Origin: Candidatus Thorarchaeota archaeon
Lineage (GTDB): Archaea > Asgardarchaeota > Thorarchaeia > Thorarchaeales > Thorarchaeaceae
Length of the DNA stretch: 8,546 nucleotides
Direction of reading: 5' to 3'
Assembly (NCBI GenBank): GCA_016840245.1
Contig: JAEOST010000775.1
Span: forward strand, 1 to 8,546
A model generated the notes under the pieces. That model searched no databases and was not told where the DNA came from. It saw only the letters and a list, made by a program, of their open reading frames with translations. Numbering within the stretch: the first letter of the stretch is position 1; the number at the start of each line of letters is the position of its first letter. Of the stretch, positions 1-6,704 are shown piece after piece. The position numbers were made by a program, and so were the translations under genes.

Positions 1-1
1 G

Positions 2-76
2 TTCTCTGTCACCACTGGACAGTATACTGGTAGCATCACGATCAATAGAAATGCTAATACGATACGATTTTTGTGA
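2..76 (+). CDS. Possible C-terminal tail of an unidentified protein (partial, enters from the left edge)
   Basis: Reading from base 2 gives 24 codons without a stop, ending in TGA at 74-76. The peptide ends ...TINRNANTIRFL, and the stretch alternates polar and hydrophobic residues as in a beta-strand of a secreted or surface domain. If real, its stop lies one base before the stop of the minus-strand surface gene (TGA read from 80-78), so the two genes would converge with no spacer. A run of five T at 68-72 lies inside the tail. The stretch is too short to prove coding, because 24 open codons occur often by chance. The family cannot be named. Confidence 0.35.
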   Translation, partial: FSVTTGQYTGSITINRNANTIRFL

Positions 77-77
77 T

Positions 78-2366
78 TCAAAATTGTGCACCTCTTTTGT
101 ATATCCTTCTCTTGTTCAATAACCACAATAGAATCGAACCAATGAATATTGTAAGTGTAATTGGTGGAATGATATTCGTCCAGTGAACCTGTGGAGCCCA
201 GTCCTGCGCATCTAACAAACCATCTGAATCCGAGTCGTTCGATAGGGGATTCAGACCATTGGAGACCTCATAGCTGTCCGAAAGCGAGTCCCCGTCAGAA
301 TCAGCACTGTGGGGGTCAAGATTATTCACAACTTCGAAGAGGTCATTTAGACCATCCTCATCTGTATCTCTGTTATCAGGAAGGGTCTGTGCCCTATATT
401 CATCCAAATTGTCTAGACCATCTTTATCTAGGTCACGATTATCATCCCTGCCGTCCAGTGGGTTAAGTCCAAAGTCAACCTCCCACTTGTCTGGCATCAG
501 GTCGGAGTCAGTGTCATTGCTGACGGGAGATGTTCCCAGAGTGTACTCTTCAAGATTCGTCAGACCATCAAAGTCGTCATCGTCACTTGCATCACTGTTG
601 TCAAGCGGGTCGAGAGAGTACAACACTTCCCATCCGTCTTGCATGAGATCTGCGTCCGAGTCATTGTTCAGTGGATGTGTCAGGTGCACCTTGACTTCTT
701 CATAGTCCGTAAGATCATCAAAATCAGAGTCGACAATAAGGGGATCTGTACCTAGGACAATCTCTTCATTGTCCATCAATAAATCATAATCTGAGTCGTT
801 CAGAAGAGGGTTTATCCCAAATCCAATTTCAAAATAGTCTGATAGGGTATCATTGTCAGAATCTGCTAGCAGTGGATTAGTTCCAAGTAGAACCTCAACT
901 CCATCTGTGAGATTGTCGAAATCTGTATCATCTAATATAGGATTGCTCCCCAGAGTGACCTCTTCAAAGTCAGTGAGACCATCTTCATCAGAGTCAGAGG
1001 AGAGACAGTCCGAACCGAGTAGATACTCATCCCAGGCATTTAGACCATCAAAATCATAGTCAAAGTATTGGAACCATGCATAGGATACAGACCCATCTGA
1101 CACTCGGTTGTTCACCCATAGCATATAGTACCAACCACTCTGGTCCGCGGTGAAATTAGTGCTGATCCGGCTGCTGTGGGATGCTGAGAATATCTCTGTA
1201 TCATCAGGAGTAAATAGAGTCATGGTCATTGAACTACTACCAGACCACGTGCATGTCAGGTTGACTTCTGCGTTAGCAGTCACTATGATTCCAGAGTACA
1301 AAATATCCGATCCAGGTACGGTCAGATGTCCAATTACTCTAGGAGCCTCTCCCTTTCCCTCGTAACCCAGAAACACTGTGGCACAGGCTCCAATCCCAAC
1401 CGCTTCATATAATGCAGCATAATGGAAATTAGCCTGGTCCCATGTATCCACCGGCGTACCTGAGTAGTAGTCTAGATAGTATTGCCCCATTGTGAGTGTA
1501 GGTATTCCTCGTGCGGCTCCATCATATCCACCTGAGTGCTCCCACATAGTCCCCTGATTACCTAGAAATGCTGCGTCCGTCCAGCCTCTATCACTATCAG
1601 CAAACAGTGCAAGAGCGGTAAGGATATCTTGGCTGTCAAAATCGAATCCCGAATTGCTTCTGACAGCAACAGAATCACCATTGACCAAGTGCGTTTCATA
1701 AAGCAGTTGAACATACCATATGACGGCTGCAGGATTTCTGAGTTCAGATTCAAGCATGTCAAGAAGCGACCTCATCGCCTCTAATCCAGGAGCATCATCA
1801 AAGTCTGTAGAGACCGTGTTAACTAAGACAAAGTATACATCATTTGTGAGTTCATAGGAGGTTAGCACTCTAGCCACCTCAAGAACTGCTGCAACTGATG
1901 CTGCATAGGAGTTTGCTCCTGGTATGTCACCTGATGCGATACTTCCCCCAATTATAATGGGTGCGAGATGATTGTTCGTTCCATTCTTTATTGCCACTAG
2001 AGTTTGATGTTCAGTATAGAACTGGAACTGTAAAGCACCGCCTGTATCAGTGTACAGCTTGTCGCTGACATATTGCCATGCATTTTCAAGATTGGATGAC
2101 GGTGTTTTAGTATAGTTATCCCATGTGCGACTTGGATAATCTTCAGAAAGAGTACGAACAATATCTCTAAGATTGGTCGTATTGATACCTGCATAGATTG
2201 AATTGAATTCAGTGTTTATTGTATAGAACGAGCTCATGGCAAACTCATCCTGAACAGGTCTGATACTTTCAGTTGTAACAATACCATTCAGGGGGGCTGC
2301 AACGGGAATAGTAACCAGCAGTAACAAGGCAACTACAACACTGGCGCAAGCTCGTTCCATCTTCAT
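78..2366 (-). CDS. Membrane-anchored surface protein: inactive-looking M28 peptidase-like domain plus TSP3-like Asp repeats
   Basis: Predicted extracellular protein of 762 residues. A signal peptide covers about 1-24 (Lys/Arg start, then a VVVALLLLV core). Residues about 85-335 look like an M28 zinc-peptidase fold: a beta-strand and turn at 137-151 (IIIGG...IPGA), a helix 155-168, a strand 177-183 (VYFVLVN), GIPTL at 287-291 and TPVDT at 304-308. The expected metal ligands are replaced: Ser142 and Ala144 where HxD is usual, Ser153 for Asp, Val185-Ser186 for Glu-Glu, and Gly303 for the late His. I infer a non-catalytic domain. Residues about 345-432 look like a PPC-type beta-sandwich. Thirteen Asp-rich repeats (436-722) follow, then a membrane helix about 731-750 and a basic tail (KRRIYKRG), which places the bulk outside. 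There are about eleven N-X-S/T sequons. The start is ATG at 2366, with a second ATG two codons later. The exact substrate or ligand is unknown. Confidence 0.9.
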   Translation of the reverse strand: MKMERACASVVVALLLLVTIPVAAPLNGIVTTESIRPVQDEFAMSSFYTINTEFNSIYAGINTTNLRDIVRTLSEDYPSRTWDNYTKTPSSNLENAWQYVSDKLYTDTGGALQFQFYTEHQTLVAIKNGTNNHLAPIIIGGSIASGDIPGANSYAASVAAVLEVARVLTSYELTNDVYFVLVNTVSTDFDDAPGLEAMRSLLDMLESELRNPAAVIWYVQLLYETHLVNGDSVAVRSNSGFDFDSQDILTALALFADSDRGWTDAAFLGNQGTMWEHSGGYDGAARGIPTLTMGQYYLDYYSGTPVDTWDQANFHYAALYEAVGIGACATVFLGYEGKGEAPRVIGHLTVPGSDILYSGIIVTANAEVNLTCTWSGSSSMTMTLFTPDDTEIFSASHSSRISTNFTADQSGWYYMLWVNNRVSDGSVSYAWFQYFDYDFDGLNAWDEYLLGSDCLSSDSDEDGLTDFEEVTLGSNPILDDTDFDNLTDGVEVLLGTNPLLADSDNDTLSDYFEIGFGINPLLNDSDYDLLMDNEEIVLGTDPLIVDSDFDDLTDYEEVKVHLTHPLNNDSDADLMQDGWEVLYSLDPLDNSDASDDDDFDGLTNLEEYTLGTSPVSNDTDSDLMPDKWEVDFGLNPLDGRDDNRDLDKDGLDNLDEYRAQTLPDNRDTDEDGLNDLFEVVNNLDPHSADSDGDSLSDSYEVSNGLNPLSNDSDSDGLLDAQDWAPQVHWTNIIPPITLTIFIGSILLWLLNKRRIYKRGAQF
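201..1061 (-). repeat. Thirteen TSP3-like calcium-binding repeats encoded in the surface gene (22-residue, 66-bp period)
   Basis: Each unit begins with an Asp loop of the form DxDxD and continues with a pattern close to LTDxEEVxLGTNPL. Units start at residues 436, 458, 480, 502, 524, 546, 569, 596, 618, 645, 667, 689 and 711, so most are exactly 22 residues apart. Two are 27 apart and one is 23. The Gly that normally follows the third Asp is present in units 1, 2, 8, 10, 11 and 13 only. In known thrombospondin type 3 and related bacterial and archaeal repeats these loops bind calcium and make a stiff stalk. A stalk lifting the N-terminal domains from the membrane anchor is my inference. The DNA of the units is well diverged. 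Confidence 0.85.
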
Positions 2367-2372
2367 GTGTTA

Positions 2373-2385
2373 ACTCGCACCGAGT
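2373..2385. promoter_or_regulatory. 13-bp palindrome just upstream of the surface gene start
   Basis: ACTCG (2373-2377) and CGAGT (2381-2385) are perfect inverted arms around CAC. Read on the minus strand, this is ACTCGGTGCGAGT ending 7 bases before the ATG, and the loop and arm contain the only weak Shine-Dalgarno-like bases (GGTG). It could be an operator or a small RNA hairpin affecting initiation. A five-base-pair stem can also arise by chance. Confidence 0.25.
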
Positions 2386-2391
2386 CGTCCA

Positions 2392-2397
2392 GTTATA
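2392..2397 (-). promoter_or_regulatory. Possible TATA box for the surface protein gene
   Basis: The minus strand reads TATAAC from 2397 to 2392. Archaeal TATA boxes sit about 26 bp before the transcription start, which would place the start near 2369, almost at the ATG (2366), giving a nearly leaderless mRNA. This fits the absence of a clear Shine-Dalgarno sequence. The alternative is read-through from the mobB-like gene 69 bp upstream. Confidence 0.25.
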
Positions 2398-2435
2398 GTT
2401 TGCGACTTGCGCTATGTTATCATTGTTGGCGCATT

Positions 2436-2945
2436 TCAGAGGTCTAAATACTCGAACGCGATTGCCTCTTTCTCTATGATGCCTATAATTGCAGAAAAAT
2501 CCTCTGCGAGAAGAACTGGTATCTCAAGAGCAGTTAGATCCTCCTCGGACTCGTTCCAAACAATAACTGACTTAGTTTCAGGAGGGACCTCGTTGATGAT
2601 CAACTTGTGGTCTCCTATACACCATACTTTAGGAACACTACTCTGTTTGGCTCCCTCAATTAGCAGGAAGTCTGCATCATCATCACGGAGGATTCGTTTC
2701 AGGTCGACCCGTGAATCAAAACATATTGTTGTGTTCTTGGGCCCCAGAAGTATGACTGGATTTGCTCCCGCAGTCAAATGTGCCAACGTGTCTGTTCCTT
2801 CAGGAGGTACAATATCTTTGGATGTGCTCTTGACGGTTGCAACTTTGTATCCCCTATCTCTCAAAAGTTGAACTAGTCTAACAACTAATCTTGTCTTACC
2901 AGATCCTGAATATCCTGAAACCGCGAAGACTCGCAATCTGAACAC
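2436..2945 (-). CDS. mobB: MobB-like P-loop GTPase (molybdopterin-guanine dinucleotide biosynthesis adapter protein B)
   Basis: The 169-residue protein has the length and layout of MobB, the GTP-binding partner of MobA in converting molybdopterin to molybdopterin guanine dinucleotide in the cytoplasm. Walker A is GYSGSGKT at residues 11-18. After it come the strand with KVATVK (34-39), a TDTLAHLTAGA block (51-61) matching the usual GKDSxxxxxAGA region, and LLIEGAK (94-100) matching the VEGxK strand. The His-rich stretch normally after the Lys (KHxHH) is absent; here it is KSTSK at 39-43. No mobA or molybdoenzyme gene is in view, so a different P-loop role is possible. The start is GTG at 2945 with a weak AAGGG five bases upstream; no in-frame ATG or GTG lies between it and an upstream stop. 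The gene diverges from the ABC operon and is 69 bp ahead of the surface gene on the same strand. Confidence 0.82.
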   Translation of the reverse strand: MFRLRVFAVSGYSGSGKTRLVVRLVQLLRDRGYKVATVKSTSKDIVPPEGTDTLAHLTAGANPVILLGPKNTTICFDSRVDLKRILRDDDADFLLIEGAKQSSVPKVWCIGDHKLIINEVPPETKSVIVWNESEEDLTALEIPVLLAEDFSAIIGIIEKEAIAFEYLDL

Positions 2946-2981
2946 CCTATCCCTTATGAATAATTACAGTCTGAGATTAGA

Positions 2982-2996
2982 TTGCTTTAGTAGCAA
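2982..2996. promoter_or_regulatory. Short inverted repeat abutting the divergent TATA element
   Basis: TTGCT (2982-2986) and AGCAA (2992-2996) are perfect 5-bp arms around TTAGT, ending directly before the TATA-like sequence. On the plus strand this covers the place where the TFB recognition element should lie, so a bound regulator could block transcription. The arms are short, so this is only a candidate operator. Confidence 0.25.
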
Positions 2997-3005
2997 CTTT
3001 AAAAG
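2997..3005. promoter_or_regulatory. Near-palindromic TATA-like element between the divergent mobB-like gene and ABC operon
   Basis: The plus strand reads CTTTAAAAG, which is CTTTTAAAG on the other strand, so it resembles an archaeal TATA box in both directions. On the plus strand its centre is about 28 bp before the TTG at 3029, predicting a nearly leaderless start for the ATPase gene. On the minus strand a start near 2975 would leave about 30 nt before the GTG of the mobB-like gene. Position and sequence both fit; the transcription start sites are not shown. Confidence 0.45.
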
Positions 3006-3028
3006 TAGGATGGTGTCGAACAACGACC

Positions 3029-3811
3029 TTGGAGACTGACTCCTTGACACCCGATAGTGAAATTGCAGTTGTAGTCCGAAAAGTGTATAGAGAGTTCGAG
3101 GACGGTACGCGAGTAATCAAGGTTCTTCGAGGAGTTGACCTTGATGTGTATCGTGGCGATTTCCTTGCTATTGTGGGTGCCTCAGGTTCTGGTAAGACCA
3201 CGCTTCTCAACCTCATTGGAGGCTTAGATGCTCCCACTGAGGGTGAGATATTCATTGATGGAGAAGAGATCACTTCCCTCAATGACGATGATATGTCCGA
3301 GCTGCGTAGACATAAGATTGGAGTCCTTTTCCAAGATCAGCATCTTCTACCCATATTCACAGCATTGGAGAATGTTCAGGTTCCGCTGCTTCTAGATGAA
3401 ATCCGCCCACAGAAGCGGCACGAACGTGCGATGAGATTATTGGAAGCCGTTGGCGTAGACCATAGAGCACACCATATGCCTCATGAGCTCTCCGGTGGTA
3501 TGCGGTCAAGGGTGGCTCTGGCTCGAGCTCTTGCCAATAATCCAACAGTTCTCCTCTGTGACGAACCTACAGGTGATCTCGACCATAAGACTGGTGGGGA
3601 TATTATCAAGCTGATGAAGGACCTCGCCAAGAAAGAGAGACGCGCAGTTCTTGTCGTAACACATGACCCTGAAGTGGCAAGAATGGCTGATAAGATTCTG
3701 CTCCTTCGTGATGGAGTTCTAGTGGAAGAGCTTGCTACAGCATTCTTCAAGTCTAGTGGTGTGGATATATCTTCGGGGGGCAGCGATAGTGATGTGGTAA
3801 CTCAGGGGTGA
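3029..3811 (+). CDS. ABC transporter ATP-binding protein, MacB/LolD/FtsE type
   Basis: The 260-residue cytoplasmic ATPase is expected to power the two FtsX-type permeases encoded downstream. It has Walker A GASGSGKT (50-57), a Q-loop at Gln102 (FQDQ), the signature LSGGM (154-158), Walker B ending in DE at 178-179 followed by PTGDLD, and the switch His212. The EPTGDLD form and the 'LRGVDLDVYRGDFLAIVG' opening are typical of the LolD/MacB/FtsE group. The signature has Met158 where Gln is usual. A tail of about 25 residues beyond the normal end (from about 236) is rich in Ser, Gly and Asp. The start is TTG at 3029, supported by the TATA-like element at 2997. Another in-frame TTG at 3044, with GGAG nine bases before it, is possible and would remove five residues. 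The stop overlaps the ribosome-binding site of the next gene. Confidence 0.95.
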   Translation: METDSLTPDSEIAVVVRKVYREFEDGTRVIKVLRGVDLDVYRGDFLAIVGASGSGKTTLLNLIGGLDAPTEGEIFIDGEEITSLNDDDMSELRRHKIGVLFQDQHLLPIFTALENVQVPLLLDEIRPQKRHERAMRLLEAVGVDHRAHHMPHELSGGMRSRVALARALANNPTVLLCDEPTGDLDHKTGGDIIKLMKDLAKKERRAVLVVTHDPEVARMADKILLLRDGVLVEELATAFFKSSGVDISSGGSDSDVVTQG

Positions 3812-3812
3812 T
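3805..3812 (+). promoter_or_regulatory. Shine-Dalgarno site of the first permease, overlapping the ATPase stop codon
   Basis: GGGGTGAT matches the archaeal GGAGGTGAT consensus closely and includes the ATPase stop TGA at 3809-3811. Seven bases separate the G run from the TTG at 3816. This settles the TTG start of the permease and suggests that translation of the two genes is coupled. Confidence 0.7.
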
Positions 3813-3815
3813 ATC

Positions 3816-6704
3816 TTGGGAGAATCACAATCTGAAGGCACCGCTAAGAAGAACGGTAATCCAGCATATGCTCTCTCATACGCCTTCAGTTCAATGAGAG
3901 CATTTCCCTTTCGAGCACTTAGTTTAGCACTTACACTCAGTCTAGGTGTATCACTTGTTGCGTCAGTACTTGTTTGGTCTGACACAGGTGTCCAAGTGAC
4001 GGTTGACGAATACTTTGATGAAACTGCCTTTCAGATGCTTGTCGAAACTCCTGCGGGACGAACTCATGAATTGGACGCAGCGCAATCGTATGTGGGAACA
4101 AGTGATTTAGTAGAGAGTATACATAGAATCAACTCGACAGTAGGTATGGTCTGGGCATCGCAGCTTCCCAACGACACTATCTATGGAATTGATGAACCAA
4201 TATACACGTACGGTATGAAGGACTGCGAAATTTTGTTCGTTGATAACGATTTTCTCTCTGAGGCTCAGCGAGATTTCCAGTACGAAGGCACATTTACGCT
4301 AGAAGAGGATGAAATACTCGTATCCGCTCAATTCGTCACATATGCCTACCAGGTCTTTGGGACGACTCTTACGATTAACTCCACTGTAGATATTGAAATT
4401 CTAACTATTAGAGCAACTGGACCTACATCTCCTCTGAGTGAGATGGGTCGTATCTCTGTGAAACAACTCAGAATTGCTGGTATCTATGAACTTGAGAGTC
4501 AGGAATCACTATACGTGGATTCGTTTCCTTCTCTGATGAGAAACAACTATGACTACCTGCATTTTCGTACACCTGTCCTGGGGATTCATGATAGTATCAT
4601 GATGTTGGGGAGTTCAGTGAATGCAAACAACGTATCAGAGACCGGGTACTTTGGCTCAAAGACATTCGTACGAGCATCCAGTCGGGCTCTAGTGAATGCC
4701 GGTACGGACACGATTGCTGAGAATCTGCTAACTCTCAAGGCTCGAGTAGATGAGCAGTTCCGGGTCAAAGTCGTTGGATTTGATGAAGTCATTTACCTTC
4801 AGGAGCTTGTTGACACATATGTTGAAACAATGCCGTTAGCTCTGCTCAATCTACCTACTTTCATTCTGGCTCTTTTCCTTTCTGTATTCGCTGCAGACAC
4901 ATTCATGTCTGCTAGAGTCACTGAAGTTAGCGCTCTCCGTTCAAAAGGTGCAAGTTCAGTTCAGATATATGGTGTCTTCCTATCCGAGTCAGTTGTCATG
5001 TCAGTCGTCAGCATCGGACTGGGGACTCTCTTCAGCATCCTATTTGCGGCGCTAATACCTGCCGCCAAGGGATTCATGGTCTTTGACTACAATCTCTATA
5101 CATACTTTGTTCAAAATACCGTCATCAGACCCCAGACTATTCTGTATTCAATAGTGATTTGTATTCTACCTCCTCTTCTGTTCATTCTGGGCTCTGCAAG
5201 AAGGGCCGCTAACACAGAGATTGGCGCTAATCTGATGGAAACCTCAGATGTAACGACCGAGTCTGGCGCCTATGGATTCACAATTGGAGCATCCATCTTG
5301 TTACTTGCAATTGTGTACATCACAGTCCTTCTAGTACCCAACGACCCTCTCATGGTGTTCTTCGAAATCGGAATGGGTACAGCAGCTTGGTTCTTTATGG
5401 CGTATAACGGATCTCGAATTTCGCGACTTGGATTCGCAAAGATTTCCTCAAAGGTGTCCTTTCTGTTAGGTGAAAAGAATCTCATCTCTGCGGGTAATCT
5501 TCGTATGCGGAAAGGTCGGATTGTCCCACTCATGGTTGTTCTTGCTCTGACACTCTCTTCAACAATTGCCTTCACTGTTCAAGCAGAGAGTTTTCAAGCA
5601 GATGTTGAAAAAGAAGTTGCATATGCAGTTGGGGCTGACATGAGGGTCACAAGTATAGATAAGCCCTTCAGCTTCTCAGACTCTATTGAGTCCTATCCCG
5701 GTGTTAACAGGGCATTTCCAATCTTACAGACTTGGGGGAAGGTCGGAATCGACCAAATCACAATAGAAGCCATAGATGCTATTGAATACTCTCTCATCAG
5801 TAATTTTGATGATACAAGTTTCAAAGGTGAAGATTCAGCACTACTACTGTCGCAGCTTGATTCGGTACCCAACGGTATTATTCTCAGTTCATACCATGCA
5901 GGACGTTGGAACAAGCGAGTGGATGATACCATCAATATGGAAGTTGGTGGTCGCATTGCTCCTGTCACAATCACCTTCCGTGTTGTAGGATTTGTACATA
6001 GTGCTCCTGGGTTTGGTTATGCCGCCGAGGCTGATATCCCTGAGTCAAGATTGGGAGCAGGATTTGGCCTGCAAGCTGGATTTTCTGGGTTTGCATTAAC
6101 GAACCTTGATTATGTGTCAACGCAAACTGATAAGGACACAGCAAGGCTGTTTTTTGCAGATTTGGTATGCATAACAGACCGCGAATTTGTAACTCGCGCC
6201 CTATCTGACCTCCATGGTGTATCTGCTACTACTCCTGAAACATTTGATCTCAAGCGCTACTCATTTGGTACGGCCCTGTTTCTGAGTACGGTTGAGGGTC
6301 TGTTCTCCATTGGATTTGCCATGGCAATGATTCTTAGTATGTTTGCCCTCACACTGTTTCTCGGATCCATTGTAAGAGAACGAAAACGCGATTATGCAAT
6401 CTTGAGAGCTGTAGGTGGTTCAAAGAATCAAATCGTTCGGATAGTGTTGTCCGAGTTCACTGGAGTTGTCCTTGCATCACTAATTCTGAGTCTGGTTCTT
6501 GGGACAATTTTCGGTTATATCCAAAGTATTATCATTTTCAATCTAAGTCCCTTCTCACGAATCCTTGAAGCATCAATTACGTTTCCAATTGGATTCCTGA
6601 CGGTTGTCCTCTTGATAGAGATATTTGCCATGATAGCAGGTGCCTACTATCCCGCAAGAGAGGCATCAAAGACAGACCCTGCGATTGTACTGAGGAATCT
6701 ATGA
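3816..6704 (+). CDS. Large ten-helix FtsX-family ABC permease (MacB/YbbP-like), first of two paralogues
   Basis: The 962-residue membrane protein is predicted to have ten helices at about 32-54, 341-362, 390-415, 440-460, 487-507, 511-530, 568-588, 824-850, 877-905 and 922-946. Two large extracytoplasmic domains lie at about 55-340 and 589-823. Two FtsX modules are visible. The first carries VSALRSKGASSVQIY (371-385) and ARRAANTEIG (461-470). The second carries RDYAILRAVGGSKNQI (858-873) and the C-terminal YYPAREASKTDPAIVLR (944-960), the usual end of FtsX/MacB permeases. This layout fits type VII ABC systems of the YbbP kind, which move extracytoplasmic domains or extract substrates rather than pass them through a channel. 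It starts at TTG 3816, four bases after the ATPase. The substrate is unknown: the extracytoplasmic domains match nothing I recognise beyond general MacB-like periplasmic core folds. Confidence 0.92.
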   Translation: MGESQSEGTAKKNGNPAYALSYAFSSMRAFPFRALSLALTLSLGVSLVASVLVWSDTGVQVTVDEYFDETAFQMLVETPAGRTHELDAAQSYVGTSDLVESIHRINSTVGMVWASQLPNDTIYGIDEPIYTYGMKDCEILFVDNDFLSEAQRDFQYEGTFTLEEDEILVSAQFVTYAYQVFGTTLTINSTVDIEILTIRATGPTSPLSEMGRISVKQLRIAGIYELESQESLYVDSFPSLMRNNYDYLHFRTPVLGIHDSIMMLGSSVNANNVSETGYFGSKTFVRASSRALVNAGTDTIAENLLTLKARVDEQFRVKVVGFDEVIYLQELVDTYVETMPLALLNLPTFILALFLSVFAADTFMSARVTEVSALRSKGASSVQIYGVFLSESVVMSVVSIGLGTLFSILFAALIPAAKGFMVFDYNLYTYFVQNTVIRPQTILYSIVICILPPLLFILGSARRAANTEIGANLMETSDVTTESGAYGFTIGASILLLAIVYITVLLVPNDPLMVFFEIGMGTAAWFFMAYNGSRISRLGFAKISSKVSFLLGEKNLISAGNLRMRKGRIVPLMVVLALTLSSTIAFTVQAESFQADVEKEVAYAVGADMRVTSIDKPFSFSDSIESYPGVNRAFPILQTWGKVGIDQITIEAIDAIEYSLISNFDDTSFKGEDSALLLSQLDSVPNGIILSSYHAGRWNKRVDDTINMEVGGRIAPVTITFRVVGFVHSAPGFGYAAEADIPESRLGAGFGLQAGFSGFALTNLDYVSTQTDKDTARLFFADLVCITDREFVTRALSDLHGVSATTPETFDLKRYSFGTALFLSTVEGLFSIGFAMAMILSMFALTLFLGSIVRERKRDYAILRAVGGSKNQIVRIVLSEFTGVVLASLILSLVLGTIFGYIQSIIIFNLSPFSRILEASITFPIGFLTVVLLIEIFAMIAGAYYPAREASKTDPAIVLRNL

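Noticed and set aside
68..72. Run of five T as an archaeal terminator for the gene entering from the left
   Set aside because: It would lie within the putative coding tail and is short; convergent gene ends alone do not support it.
201..1061. Regular 66-bp periodicity that might suggest a CRISPR array or satellite DNA
   Set aside because: The units are strongly diverged at the DNA level, with no identical repeats or unique spacers, and the period is explained by 22-codon protein repeats.
191..1365. Several open frames on the plus strand (191-466, 409-705, 853-1059, 1150-1365), some Ser/Arg-rich
   Set aside because: They lie opposite the surface gene. The Ser/Arg-rich ones are the complement of the Asp-coding repeats, lack recognisable domains and cannot coexist with the well-supported 762-residue protein.
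2408..2433. Inverted repeat TGCGC/GCGCA just downstream of the mobB-like stop, as a possible terminator
   Set aside because: Only five base pairs with a 16-nt loop and no following T run on the minus strand; not enough to call a terminator.
2407..2871. A 154-codon plus-strand open frame
   Set aside because: It is antisense to the mobB-like gene, whose P-loop and fold motifs are clear; the translated plus-strand product has no recognisable features.
3010..3039. ATG at 3010 as the start of the ATPase or of a small leader peptide
   Set aside because: It is out of frame with the ATPase and reaches a stop after nine codons. Its product has no recognisable attenuation signal, and it would sit upstream of the expected transcription start.
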